A DNA stretch of 64,000 nt, from contig JAEWYE010000073.1 of NCBI GenBank assembly GCA_023458755.1, forward strand, positions 1-64,000, given 5' to 3'. The position numbers were made by a program, and so were the translations under genes. The notes beneath the pieces were generated by a model. That model was not told where the DNA came from. It saw only the letters and a list, made by a program, of their open reading frames with translations, and made no database searches. How positions within the stretch are numbered: the first letter of the stretch is position 1; each line of letters begins with the position of its first letter. Positions 42,504 to 51,725 of the stretch are shown here, in pieces. The stretch is from Bacillota bacterium (lineage in GTDB: Bacteria; Bacillota; Clostridia; Oscillospirales; Acutalibacteraceae).

Positions 42504-43484
42504 TCAATGCGCGGCAAGCACTCTGCCCGCATCGCCGTGTGCCCGTGCGTTCGCCTGAACCGTAATTTTTGTGGAGGCGTGCATACCGTCCGCCTCAAAC
42601 CGTATTTCACACGTACCTTCTTTGTGACCAATCACCAAGTAATAGGTGCTGGAACACTTGACCAGCTCGGCAACCTGTTTGTCGGAAGAGTACGCAGTCA
42701 GAGCGTTCTTGCTTTGCCCGATAAGCTGCGCTTTAATTCCGTAAACATCGCCCGGTGCCATGACATAACTTGTGGTGTCCACGATGATAACACTTTTTGG
42801 ATTGGAAGCCGGAAGTAAATCTGTCAGCGCTTGACCGGGAACTGTCACGGTGTTCTCACCGATTTTTAACCCAGAAATCGAGCAAAACGGATCCTCCGCC
42901 GATTTTGTATTCGGAAGCGTCAATTTGGCAGACGTACTGCCGGATGCGGTAGTTCCGGCACTATCGGGGTTCATGGTTACTGAGAATTGATAGGCCCCAT
43001 CTGTTCCCTTTGTGGGATTGGAAATTTCCAGTTTCCATTGGGACGGGAGGCTTGCGGCATTTTGATTTTGAGCGGAAGCTTTACCGCCGGTTCCCCCGTT
43101 TTCTGTTCCGTTAGCAGCGGAAGAACTCTGTGGCTTACATTCGGTTGCCGGTATGGTGAATTTCTGAACCGTTACGAAAATGGCCGCCGCCAGCAAAAGA
43201 ATAATCGCAAAAACTGCCGCATACCGGTAACGGCGTACCGGTGCTTGTACATCAGATTCTCCTGCTTGCTCAGAACGGTTTTTATGCGAGACGGCATTTC
43301 GCATTTTATTAAAAAGCAGGAGTATACCGTGGGCACAGAACTGAACGGCAAACGCAATCCCAAACAGCAGGGTTAGCAGACATAAAAGCGGATATTTTAA
43401 AATTTTAAATTTATGTGCGTGCCCGACGCTTTCCCAATAGGCTTGCTCGCATTTTCGGATTATCCCGGTTGAATTGGTATTCAT
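42504..43484 (-). CDS. Membrane protein with C-terminal BIG2-like Ig domain, unknown function
   Basis: I recognise no specific family for this 326-residue protein. It has a hydrophobic segment near residues 28-55 (LLCLLTLLFGIAFAVQF), a basic loop, a second helix (AAVFAIILLLAAAIFV, about 90-106), then a Ser/Asn/Gly-rich linker and an extracytoplasmic beta-rich part. The last 100 residues (VIIVDTTSYVMAPGDVYGIK ... CEIRFEADGMHASTKITV) look like a bacterial Ig-like (BIG2) domain. GAGGTG lies before the ATG at 43484. Possibly cotranscribed with the DegV gene. Confidence 0.65.
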   Translation of the reverse strand: MNTNSTGIIRKCEQAYWESVGHAHKFKILKYPLLCLLTLLFGIAFAVQFCAHGILLLFNKMRNAVSHKNRSEQAGESDVQAPVRRYRYAAVFAIILLLAAAIFVTVQKFTIPATECKPQSSSAANGTENGGTGGKASAQNQNAASLPSQWKLEISNPTKGTDGAYQFSVTMNPDSAGTTASGSTSAKLTLPNTKSAEDPFCSISGLKIGENTVTVPGQALTDLLPASNPKSVIIVDTTSYVMAPGDVYGIKAQLIGQSKNALTAYSSDKQVAELVKCSSTYYLVIGHKEGTCEIRFEADGMHASTKITVQANARAHGDAGRVLAAH

Positions 43485-43633
43485 TGGTCGCACCTCTTTG
43501 ACAATATGCGGATTTAAAATTTATGCATAACGCTTTTAACAAAACATATTCCAATTTTGAACTTATTACATTTTAACAATATCCAACAAAAAAGTCCATG
43601 CCTTTCTTGAAAAAGATGAATTTGCAGAAAACA

Positions 43634-43668
43634 AAAATCCGGCTGCGCATTTGGAGCAGTCGGATTTT
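43634..43668 (-). terminator. Terminator of the diguanylate cyclase gene
   Basis: AAAATCCGGCTGC and GCAGTCGGATTTT pair with one mismatch; on the minus strand TTTTTGTTTT follows. Confidence 0.85.
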
Positions 43669-43686
43669 ACGGTCAGAATAGAAGTT

Positions 43687-45960
43687 TTACGAGCTGTGAT
43701 GTTCTGTCATGTTTTCGGGATGATAGAAGGTATAACTGTCTTTGCCGTGATTTTTGGAAAAGTACAGCGCTTTATCGGCCTTTTTAAACAAGTTCAGATA
43801 ATTGCTGCCGTCTTTTGGGGAAACGGAAATCCCAATGCTGGCGGAAACTTTAAAATCGCTGTTGAGTCCCAGCGAAATGCTTCTGAAACTTTCACATAGC
43901 TCATGTGCTTTTTCCGCGATTGCCTCTTCATTTGCGATATCCTTTAAAAACACAACAAATTCATCGCCGCCGATTCGGCCGATGACATCGGAGGAGCGGA
44001 ATAATTTTTTGATTTTAGCCGCCATTTCAACCAGCACAGAGTCGCCAAACAAGTGACCGTACGTATCGTTTGCCTGTTTAAAATGATCAAGGTCCAAAAT
44101 AAACAGTGCACTGAGGGCGGATTGCCCCTCCGTTTTCAAGTATTGGTCAATGAGCGTTTGCGCGGTGGCTTTGTTGTAAGTGGAGGTAAGCGGGTCACGC
44201 TGTGCCTGCGCCATTAAATATTCCGTTTCTGCCTTTTCCGCGCTGATATCCGTAACTTTTGCGAGCGCCCGAACCGGAACGCCAAAGTTATTCAAAATTG
44301 TAGTTGCCTGAACCTTGCACCATAAATACGTTCCGTCTATCTTGCGAATGCGCAGTTCCATGTCGCTGTGCGGCGCACCGGCTCGGATTTGTTCATAAAG
44401 CGCATGTAAACGCTCTTCATCATCCGGATGAACTACTTTTTGTTGCATCAGTTTGGTAGAGAAATTTTCCTGAGAAAGCTCATAGCCAAACTTCTTTTTA
44501 AAATTTTCGGAAACATAGGCGGAATCATCCTCAAGTTTATATTCATAAATAACACTGTCCGATTGTTCCATAACAATACGGTAGCGCTCAAAACTTTGGC
44601 GAAGCTCTTCCTGGGTTTCTTTGGCCTTGGTGTTATCGGTAAGCACAACATACTGCCATTGCTTATTATTGAATTCGGTAATCACGCGTCCGTGATGAAA
44701 CACCCAGTGAAGCTTTCCGCCAGCATCCAAAACCCGGAATTCCAATGAAACGTGATGCCGGCGCTTCAACTGGCGGTTCATGCTCTTCATTGCTTTTTCA
44801 CGATCTTTTTCATAGATGAGATTCGCATACTGATTTTTATATTGTTCGGCAAACTGTTCCCGTGTGCAGCCAAGCAGCCGCAGACAGCCATCACTGACGT
44901 AATCCAAAGTCACGCTCTCATCGGTAGCACAGCGCAGCACACCGCCCGGAATATTATCAGCCAGTGCCTCGAATTTTTGGTTGCTGTCCAACAGCATTTT
45001 TGCGTTTTTGCGTTCGGAATAAAAAACATAAAAAATAAAAAGAAGGAATACGGCAATGATTTCAAAAATCATGACCAGTACATAGCCAGAAATTTGCCTG
45101 GATTGGTTTTCAATGTAGGCGGACGGAACAATGCTAATGATATACCAGTTATTAAGGTGCGCGGGCATAAAACTTGCATAATCCGATTCTCCGGCATACC
45201 GGTAATAAATGAGCCCGCTTTCGCCGTTTTTGATTTTTCGAAGCAAGGTCGAAAATGAGGAACTATCGGAAAACTCGGCATTTTGCATCGCGTCATAATA
45301 ATTGGCACCCTGTGCAAGACGGGGTGAGCCGATAATTGCCGTGCCGTCGTTTTGAATCAGAAGAATTCGCCCGTCTCCGCTAAAAGAAGGTATATTGATC
45401 AGGCTGATAAACATTTCCGAACGGTAAATGCAGCTTACAACACCGATAATGTTAGTATCCTTATAAATAGGTACCGCGAACACGATGCTGGGTTGTCCAT
45501 CCGTCCGGGAAGTTACAATGTTGGAAATTGCGTTTTTTCCCTTCATTGCGGTTTGAAAATAATCGCGGTCCTTGGCTTTGTAAGAGAATGTCTCCGAACT
45601 GTAGCCGGTTCCATCCGGGGTAATAACGGACATGGAGGAATAATTGTTTACGGATGTTTGGTCATGCAAAACCTTTAACACGTCATTGCTGTTGATCTGC
45701 GGTTGGTCCGCTATAAAGCTGGAAAGTGCAGTCAGCGTAGCGAAAATGCTGTCTACTTTTTCATTCAATCCGTTTACCGCATGGCTTCCGTTATCCGTCA
45801 GATAGTTTTCGGCGTGTTCCTTTATGTTGTTTTGAAGATTATTATAAAACCCAGTAAAAAAACTGGAAATTAAGATGGTAGCCACAATAGAAAGAGCCGC
45901 CAGTTTAGCAGCCAGCTTGTGTTTGGATATAGCAGGAAAACGTGAACTGTTTTTTATCAT
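43687..45960 (-). CDS. Membrane diguanylate cyclase with Cache, two PAS and GGDEF domains
   Basis: Signal-transduction protein of 757 residues making cyclic di-GMP. Transmembrane helix near 17-39, extracytoplasmic dCache sensor to about 290 (contains SVITPDGTGY and GRILLIQNDG), second helix (YVLVMIFEIIAVFLLFIFYV), PAS at about 330-440, a PAS_3 at about 460-580 and GGDEF at the end. The catalytic motif is intact (GGDEF near residue 665) and an I-site RSSD lies exactly five residues before it, predicting product inhibition. DLDHFKQANDTYGH is present. GAAGGA precedes the ATG. Monocistronic; ligand unknown. Confidence 0.95.
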   Translation of the reverse strand: MIKNSSRFPAISKHKLAAKLAALSIVATILISSFFTGFYNNLQNNIKEHAENYLTDNGSHAVNGLNEKVDSIFATLTALSSFIADQPQINSNDVLKVLHDQTSVNNYSSMSVITPDGTGYSSETFSYKAKDRDYFQTAMKGKNAISNIVTSRTDGQPSIVFAVPIYKDTNIIGVVSCIYRSEMFISLINIPSFSGDGRILLIQNDGTAIIGSPRLAQGANYYDAMQNAEFSDSSSFSTLLRKIKNGESGLIYYRYAGESDYASFMPAHLNNWYIISIVPSAYIENQSRQISGYVLVMIFEIIAVFLLFIFYVFYSERKNAKMLLDSNQKFEALADNIPGGVLRCATDESVTLDYVSDGCLRLLGCTREQFAEQYKNQYANLIYEKDREKAMKSMNRQLKRRHHVSLEFRVLDAGGKLHWVFHHGRVITEFNNKQWQYVVLTDNTKAKETQEELRQSFERYRIVMEQSDSVIYEYKLEDDSAYVSENFKKKFGYELSQENFSTKLMQQKVVHPDDEERLHALYEQIRAGAPHSDMELRIRKIDGTYLWCKVQATTILNNFGVPVRALAKVTDISAEKAETEYLMAQAQRDPLTSTYNKATAQTLIDQYLKTEGQSALSALFILDLDHFKQANDTYGHLFGDSVLVEMAAKIKKLFRSSDVIGRIGGDEFVVFLKDIANEEAIAEKAHELCESFRSISLGLNSDFKVSASIGISVSPKDGSNYLNLFKKADKALYFSKNHGKDSYTFYHPENMTEHHSS

Positions 45961-46362
45961 GCGGTTCCTTCTTTACAAAAAATTTGGACAGCGCAGAATA
46001 TTGGGAGCAAAGGTTCATTGTTCTTAATCGGTATCGGTTCCATTGAGGAATCCAATTTCATACCATATTCTTATTGTATCACGATTGAGAAACATATTGT
46101 ATCTTTATTCTATCTATAAACAAATTTTCAGAATTATTAGCGTGCGAATAATTCCTATATACCTTGATAACAATATAAAATAGCTAAAAATTACAATTTT
46201 ATGCTTGCGATATTTATCAGTTACCATAAAATTAATTATATATATAAGAATAGTATGAATTAATATTGACAATTGAAATAGTAATCCATATAATAATCAT
46301 ATAAAATATATCGGATTTATATAGTTAAAACAGAGAAATTCTGCAGGAAGGGGGCAGATATT
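45961..46362. other. AT-rich intergenic region between the cyclase gene and metN
   Basis: About 400 bp with no credible gene. It holds the metN promoter at 46266-46294. A 9-bp direct repeat TATTGTATC occurs at 46072 and 46095. No S-box (SAM) riboswitch core and no T-box sequence was seen in the roughly 60-nt metN leader. Confidence 0.55.
46266..46294 (+). promoter_or_regulatory. Promoter of metNIQ
   Basis: TTGACA (46266-46271), 17 bases, TATAAT (46289-46294): full consensus. Confidence 0.85.
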
Positions 46363-47382
46363 GTGAGCTCACAGGAATACGCAATTGAAATAAAATCGTT
46401 GGGAAAAACCTTTTTCAGCAGAAACAGTGAAGTCCACGCATTGAAAGATATCAACATCAGCATTAAAAAGGGCGAAATTTTTGGAATCATTGGAATGAGC
46501 GGCGCAGGTAAGAGTACGTTGGTGCGATGTATCAATCTGCTGGAAAAACCCACGGAAGGGACGGTACTGATCGACGGGCAGGATATAACCGCATTCAGCG
46601 AACGAACATTGCGTGAGGCCCGGCAATCGATGGGAATGATTTTTCAACAGTTTAACTTGTTGATGCAGCGAAATGCCGAAAGCAATATTCGTTTCCCATT
46701 GGAAATTGCAGGAGTGAAAAAGCAGGAGGCAAAGGCTCGCACCAAAGAACTGCTGGAATTGGTAGGTTTATCCGACAAAGCAAAGGCGTACCCTTCCCAG
46801 CTTTCCGGCGGACAAAAACAACGCATTGCCATTGCCCGCGCACTTGCTACCAACCCGAAGGTGCTTTTGTGCGATGAGGCGACCAGCGCACTGGACCCTA
46901 CCACCACCGCGTCAATTCTGGCGCTTCTCAAAGATATCAATCAACGGCTTGGCATTACAATTGTGGTGATAACGCACCAGATGAGCGTAATTGAACAGAT
47001 TTGCAACCGCGTGGCGATACTTGACAACAGCCAGATTGCGGAGTGCGGGAATGTAGAAGACATCTTTTTCCGGCCGCAGTCGGCAGCCGCACAGCGGTTG
47101 GTTTATCCGGAAGGCAACCATATTGAAAATTTCATCGGTACACGATGTTGCCGCATTGTATTTGACGGAACTTCTTCTTATGAACCCGTGATTGCAAATA
47201 TGGTGTTGGAATGTAAATCTCCGGTCAACATTTTATATGCGGACACAAAGAATATAGATGGCAAAGCATTTGGCCAAATCGTGGTTCAAATGCCGCAAGA
47301 TGATTCTCTTGCAGGGAAAATGGTGCATTATTTGCAGGCAAGAGGGTTATCGGTTGAGGAGGTGAACGGTTATGTGGGATAA
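46363..47382 (+). CDS. metN: Methionine ABC importer ATP-binding protein
   Basis: ATPase of 339 residues. Walker A GMSGAGKSTLVRC, signature LSGGQKQRIAIARAL, Walker B VLLCDEATSALDP, then a C-terminal NIL/ACT-like domain (about 265-339) that senses methionine and inhibits transport. The start is a GTG at 46363 with GGAAGGGGG eight bases upstream. Overlaps metI by 11 bp. Confidence 0.95.
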   Translation: MSSQEYAIEIKSLGKTFFSRNSEVHALKDINISIKKGEIFGIIGMSGAGKSTLVRCINLLEKPTEGTVLIDGQDITAFSERTLREARQSMGMIFQQFNLLMQRNAESNIRFPLEIAGVKKQEAKARTKELLELVGLSDKAKAYPSQLSGGQKQRIAIARALATNPKVLLCDEATSALDPTTTASILALLKDINQRLGITIVVITHQMSVIEQICNRVAILDNSQIAECGNVEDIFFRPQSAAAQRLVYPEGNHIENFIGTRCCRIVFDGTSSYEPVIANMVLECKSPVNILYADTKNIDGKAFGQIVVQMPQDDSLAGKMVHYLQARGLSVEEVNGYVG

Positions 47383-48031
47383 GGCAACGCTGGATATGCT
47401 GGTGCAGGGCGTTGGTGAAACCCTGTATATGACCCTGGTTTCCACCTTTTTTGCTTATTTGATCGGAATCGTACTCGGCATTGTACTGGTTACCAGTGCA
47501 AAGGAAGGGATCCGCCCATGTTCGGGACTTTATAAAGTACTGGACGTGATTGTGAACATTACGCGCTCGATTCCGTTCCTCATCCTGCTGATTGCGGTCA
47601 TACCGTTTACCCGATTTGTTGTCGGCACTTCCATCGGTTCTACAGCGGCGATTGTACCTTTGGTGCTCTCCGCGGCGCCGTTTGTTGCCAGGCTGGTGGA
47701 ATCCTCCATCAAAGAGGTGGACGGCGGTGTAATCGAAGCGGCACAGTCTATGGGCGCTTCCTCCCTGCAAATTATTTGGAAGGTGATGCTGCCGGAGGCA
47801 AAACCGTCTTTGATTGTCGGCGCCGCTATTGCGACAACTACCATTTTGAGCTACTCCGCTATGGCAGGAATTGTCGGCGGAGGCGGATTAGGCGATATTG
47901 CCATCCGTTTTGGTTTATACCGTTACCAATATGACATCATGTTGGTAACCGTCATTCTTCTGGTTGTGGTTGTTCAGATTTTACAGGAAATCGGAATGAG
48001 AACTGCCAGAATCAACGACAAAAGGAAATAA
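47372..48031 (+). CDS. metI: Methionine ABC importer permease
   Basis: Membrane subunit of 219 residues with five to six helices. NITRSIPFLILL, the EAA-type VIEAAQSMGASSLQIIWKV and MAGIVGGGGLGDIAIRFG are characteristic of MetI. GAGGAGGTG lies upstream within metN, so translation is coupled. Confidence 0.96.
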   Translation: MWDKATLDMLVQGVGETLYMTLVSTFFAYLIGIVLGIVLVTSAKEGIRPCSGLYKVLDVIVNITRSIPFLILLIAVIPFTRFVVGTSIGSTAAIVPLVLSAAPFVARLVESSIKEVDGGVIEAAQSMGASSLQIIWKVMLPEAKPSLIVGAAIATTTILSYSAMAGIVGGGGLGDIAIRFGLYRYQYDIMLVTVILLVVVVQILQEIGMRTARINDKRK

Positions 48032-48133
48032 TTTGATTGGCATATAACACAAGGCAATACGAATCAGCCTTTGGCATTCGCCGGAAGGCGGCCACCCTCA
48101 TTTTAATAAAATTAGAAAAGGACTTGATTACTT

Positions 48134-49012
48134 ATGAAAAAGATAGTATCCGTTTTGCTGCTTGCAGCAGTATCCTTAACCGTTTTCGCCGGATGCGCGA
48201 ATTCCAGCAGTTCCTCCTCTTCTTCCAGCAGCACCGGAAGCTCCGGCGCCGCAAGCACGGCAGCCACTTCTTCAGCCGCGGCGCTCAAGAAAATCGTGGT
48301 TGGCGCTTCCCCTACCCCGCACGCGGAAATTTTGGCGGTGGCAAAGGATATCCTGAAAGAACAGGGCTATGACCTGCAGGTAAAAGAATTCTCGGATTAT
48401 GTCCTGCCGAATACCGCACTTGAAGAGAAATCACTTGACGCGAACTATTTCCAGCATCAACCGTACCTCGATGATTTCAATAAAAAACATAACACGAGTA
48501 TTGTTGCCGCCGGTTCCATCCACTATGAGCCGTTCGGATTGTATGCAGGAAAAACAAAAGCGTTAAGCGATATCAAAGACGGTGCGACCATTGCCGTTCC
48601 AAACGATACTTCCAACGAGGCAAGAGCACTTTTGCTCTTACAGGATCAGAAATTGATTACCCTGAAAGATGGGGTCGGCGTAGAGGCCACACAAAAGGAT
48701 ATCGTGAAAAATCCGAAGAATCTGAAAATTAAAGAAATCGAAGCTGCACAGCTTGTCCGTGCTTTGCAGGATGTTGACTTTGCAATCATCAACGGCAACT
48801 ATGCCATTCAAGGCGGCTTAAAGGTTTCGGATGCTTTGGCGACAGAGTCAAAGGATTCAGTAGCTGCAAAAACCTACGCGAATATTATAGCCGTACGTAA
48901 AGGTGATGAAAACCGTGAGGATATCAAGGCTTTAGTTGCCGCTTTAAAGAGCGATAAAGTAAAGTCATTCATCAAAGAAAAATACAACGGCTCCGTTGTA
49001 TCGGTCGACTAA
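48134..49012 (+). CDS. metQ: Methionine-binding lipoprotein (MetQ/NlpA family)
   Basis: Extracytoplasmic receptor of 292 residues. Signal peptide with lipobox TVFAGC, then a long Ser/Ala linker, then the NlpA-type domain: VVGASPTPHAEIL, DANYFQHQPYLDDFN and IAVPNDTSNEARAL. It lies about 100 bp after metI and completes the importer. Ligand is probably methionine in one of its forms. Confidence 0.95.
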   Translation: MKKIVSVLLLAAVSLTVFAGCANSSSSSSSSSSTGSSGAASTAATSSAAALKKIVVGASPTPHAEILAVAKDILKEQGYDLQVKEFSDYVLPNTALEEKSLDANYFQHQPYLDDFNKKHNTSIVAAGSIHYEPFGLYAGKTKALSDIKDGATIAVPNDTSNEARALLLLQDQKLITLKDGVGVEATQKDIVKNPKNLKIKEIEAAQLVRALQDVDFAIINGNYAIQGGLKVSDALATESKDSVAAKTYANIIAVRKGDENREDIKALVAALKSDKVKSFIKEKYNGSVVSVD

Positions 49013-49080
49013 ATGACCGGAATCACGAATCCAAAATTGTAAATTCAAACTACTTGTATAGAAATTAGACTCCTCCTTAT

Positions 49081-49118
49081 AAAAGAGCTTCATGGGTGAA
49101 AATCCATGAAGCTCTTTT
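49081..49118. terminator. Bidirectional terminator between metQ and citrate synthase
   Basis: AAAAGAGCTTCATGG and CCATGAAGCTCTTTT pair perfectly over 15 bp with an eight-base loop. Confidence 0.93.
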
Positions 49119-49124
49119 GGCAGG

Positions 49125-50495
49125 TTATTCTCTTTCTTCCAAGGGGGTGTAGTCCTGTTCTTCCATAACAGCCATATAAGCGGGACGAATAATTTTTCCG
49201 GCGCTGATTAATTCCTCAATGCGGTGCGCGCTCCAGCCGGAAATTCGGGCAATCGCAAAAATCGGTGTATACAGCTCCATCGGCAAATCCAGCATACTGT
49301 AAACAAATCCGCTGTAAAAATCCACGTTCGCGCTGACGCCTTTATAAATTTTGCGCTCTTTGGCAATAATTTCGGGCGCAAGCCGTTCTACTGCGGAGTA
49401 GAGCTGATACTCTTCTTTCCGCCCCTTTTCTTCCGAGAGTCTTTGAACAAATTTACTCATGATCTTCGCACGTGGGTCAGACAGAGAATAAACCGCGTGC
49501 CCCATGCCGTAGATCAATCCGGCCTTATCAAAGGCTTGTTTGTTTAATAAAGCGGTCAGATAACGTGAAATTTCCTCTTCGTCGTTCCAATCTTTCACGG
49601 TCTTCTTCATATCTTCAAACATCTGAACAACTTTAATATTTGCTCCGCCATGCTTTGGCCCCTTTAGTGAACCCAGAGCTGCGGCAATTGCCGAGTAAGT
49701 ATCCGTACCGGAGGAAGAAACCACATGTGTGGTAAAGGTCGAGTTATTGCCGCCTCCGTGTTCCGCGTGAAGCACCAAAGCAAGGTCAAGAACACGGGCT
49801 TCAAGTTTTGTGTATTTGCTGTCCGCACGCAAAATGTGCAGAATATTTTCCGCGGTGGAAAGTTCGGGAACCGGCTGGTGAATAAACAGGCTCTGCCCGT
49901 CGTGATAATGGCGGTATGCCTGGTATCCGTAAACAGAAAGCATGGGGAACAGCGCAATAAGCTGCAGGCATTGGCGCAGTACATTGGGGATGCTGATATT
50001 GTTGGCGTCGTCGTCATAAGAATATAAAGTCAGTACGCTGCGCGCAAGGGTGTTCATCATATCAATACTGGGCGCTTTCATGATAATATCACGGACAAAA
50101 CTGGTGGGCAGAGACCGATAATTGGAAAGAATCGATGTGAATTCTTTCAACTGCAGCTTATTCGGCAGATTGCCAAACAACAGCAGATACGTAACTTCTT
50201 CATAACCAAAGCGGTTCTCTTTAATAAAGCCTTTTACAATTTCTTCCACGTCGATACCACGGTAATAGAGCTTGCCTTCACAGGGAATCTGCTCCCCCTC
50301 GGGCCCCTTTTCATAAGCTCGAATTTCCGAGATTTCGGTAAGGCCGGCAAGCACACCCTTTCCGTTTACATCACGAAGGCCGCGCTTCACGTCATATTTG
50401 CTGTAGAGCTGCGGGTCTATAGCGCCGTTTTGTGTACAGAGCTCCGTCAGTTTTATAATCTGGGGAGTAACTTCGGAAAAATTGTTGTTTGCCAT
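49125..50495 (-). CDS. gltA: Citrate synthase
   Basis: Condenses acetyl-CoA and oxaloacetate. 456 residues, with an N-terminal extension common in clostridial enzymes. Active-site motifs: His in LHAEHGGGNNSTFT, His in YGMGHAVYSLSDPRA and Asp in NVDFYSGFVY; GPKHGGAN binds CoA. The overall architecture is the common Si-type fold. AAGGAAG precedes the ATG. It stands alone, with no aconitase or isocitrate dehydrogenase gene nearby. Confidence 0.94.
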   Translation of the reverse strand: MANNNFSEVTPQIIKLTELCTQNGAIDPQLYSKYDVKRGLRDVNGKGVLAGLTEISEIRAYEKGPEGEQIPCEGKLYYRGIDVEEIVKGFIKENRFGYEEVTYLLLFGNLPNKLQLKEFTSILSNYRSLPTSFVRDIIMKAPSIDMMNTLARSVLTLYSYDDDANNISIPNVLRQCLQLIALFPMLSVYGYQAYRHYHDGQSLFIHQPVPELSTAENILHILRADSKYTKLEARVLDLALVLHAEHGGGNNSTFTTHVVSSSGTDTYSAIAAALGSLKGPKHGGANIKVVQMFEDMKKTVKDWNDEEEISRYLTALLNKQAFDKAGLIYGMGHAVYSLSDPRAKIMSKFVQRLSEEKGRKEEYQLYSAVERLAPEIIAKERKIYKGVSANVDFYSGFVYSMLDLPMELYTPIFAIARISGWSAHRIEELISAGKIIRPAYMAVMEEQDYTPLEERE

Positions 50496-50608
50496 CTTTT
50501 CATACTTCCTTTCATCCTTACATCGGGATTGTCCCTCTTTTTCTAAAACATCTGATTGGTAATTTTAGAAATACTGTTTAATGAGAAAATCAACAATTAT
50601 GTAAACTG

Positions 50609-50637
50609 ATTATATCATGAACCGCAAAATAAAATAA
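50609..50637 (-). promoter_or_regulatory. Promoter of citrate synthase gene
   Basis: Minus strand TTATTT (50637-50632), 17 bases, TATAAT (50614-50609). Confidence 0.55.
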
Positions 50638-50748
50638 GAAAAAACTGTGAACATTTCCTATAAATATCAAGTATTTGGAAGCGGAACTGCAAACCTTAAA
50701 GAGAATTGTAAACTTTTTAGCAGGACAGCTGCTATCGGGCTGAACTTA

Positions 50749-50778
50749 TTGACAAAAGATATTTTCCTATTGTATCAT
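50749..50778 (+). promoter_or_regulatory. Promoter of the dedA gene
   Basis: TTGACA (50749-50754), 18 bases, TATCAT (50773-50778). A second -10 (TATAAT, 50813-50818) with weak -35 ATGTTA (50790-50795) lies downstream, with the near-perfect palindrome ACGCGAAATTTGGCGT (50795-50810) in its spacer. Confidence 0.5.
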
Positions 50779-50896
50779 AATACTATGAAATGTTACGCGA
50801 AATTTGGCGTATTATAATTGGTTGAACAACCTTGCAGAAAATAACAATTGTAACGTGTAATGCTTTCAAAATTATAGGATAGTAGGAGTATTCAAA

Positions 50897-51550
50897 TTGG
50901 ATTTTATTGTTTATCTTTTTAATCTTCTTCTCCACCTGAACAGTCAGACGTTGGGTGAGTTTTTCCACCAATATAGTCTATGGGCCTATGTGTTCCTTTT
51001 CATTATCATATTTATTGAAACAGGCTTGGTGGTCACTCCTTTTTTACCGGGAGATTCCTTACTGTTTGTTACGGGTGCAATCGCGGCAAGCGGGCTGGTA
51101 AATATTCCAAGCATTCTGGTCATGCTGTATATCGCTGCAATCGCAGGTGACAGTGTAAATTATGAAATTGGTCATTCACTGCGTGAAAAGGTTCAAAAGC
51201 GTGAAAAGATTCCGTTGATTAAGATGGAAAATATTGAAAAGTCGCAGGACTTTTTAAAGCGAAACGGCGGAAAAACCATTACAATTGCACGCTTTATGCC
51301 AATTATCCGTACCTTTGCCCCATTTGTGGCAGGCGCAGGAAAAATGCCTTACAAATCCTTTATTCTATACAATGTTATCGGCGGTATTTCCTGGGTGACA
51401 CTGCTTTTTGGTATCGGTTATTTCTTCGGCAACATTCAGGCAGTAAAAGATCATTTCAGCCTGATTGTAATCGGTATTGTGATAATTTCAGTACTTCCGG
51501 CTGCTGTGGCATATATAAACAGCAAAATGAAAAAAGCAAAAGCAAAATAG
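50897..51550 (+). CDS. DedA-family membrane protein
   Basis: Polytopic protein of 217 residues of the DedA/VTT superfamily, linked to lipid scrambling (undecaprenyl phosphate or phosphatidylethanolamine recycling). Motifs: FIETGLVVTPFLPGDSLLF, GDSVNYEIGHSL and the basic/Gly segment ARFMPIIRTFAPFVAGAGKM. The start is a TTG at 50897 with AGGAG eight bases upstream. Monocistronic with its own terminator. Confidence 0.93.
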   Translation: MDFIVYLFNLLLHLNSQTLGEFFHQYSLWAYVFLFIIIFIETGLVVTPFLPGDSLLFVTGAIAASGLVNIPSILVMLYIAAIAGDSVNYEIGHSLREKVQKREKIPLIKMENIEKSQDFLKRNGGKTITIARFMPIIRTFAPFVAGAGKMPYKSFILYNVIGGISWVTLLFGIGYFFGNIQAVKDHFSLIVIGIVIISVLPAAVAYINSKMKKAKAK

Positions 51551-51570
51551 TCCAAAAATACTCCATATAT

Positions 51571-51608
51571 AAAAATGAGCAGGACCGAACTCGGTACTGC
51601 TCATTTTT
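51571..51608 (+). terminator. Terminator of dedA
   Basis: AAAAATGAGCAG and CTGCTCATTTTT pair perfectly, with an inner CCGA/TCGG-like stem. Confidence 0.92.
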
Positions 51609-51725
51609 ATGCGAAAATTCGTTCTTTGGAAACCACATGTTTGTGAATAATGGAAGGATGTCCTGACATAGTCTTTAACAGCGAAATGATTCGATTTTAG
51701 GCGGCGCTGCGCGGGGGTATGTTTT

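Larger units (their letters stand above)
50496..50896. other. Intergenic region between citrate synthase and dedA
   Basis: About 400 bp, AT-rich, no credible gene. It contains the leftward citrate synthase promoter (50609-50637), the rightward dedA promoter (50749-50778) and a palindrome at 50795-50810. Confidence 0.55.

Noticed and set aside
46287..46301. PerR-like box over the metN -10
   Set aside because: About 11 of 14 positions match, but the sequence is almost wholly A and T, so this is within chance expectation.
45961..46362. SAM riboswitch or T-box upstream of metN
   Set aside because: No conserved core sequence was found, and the transcript leader appears only about 60 nt long.
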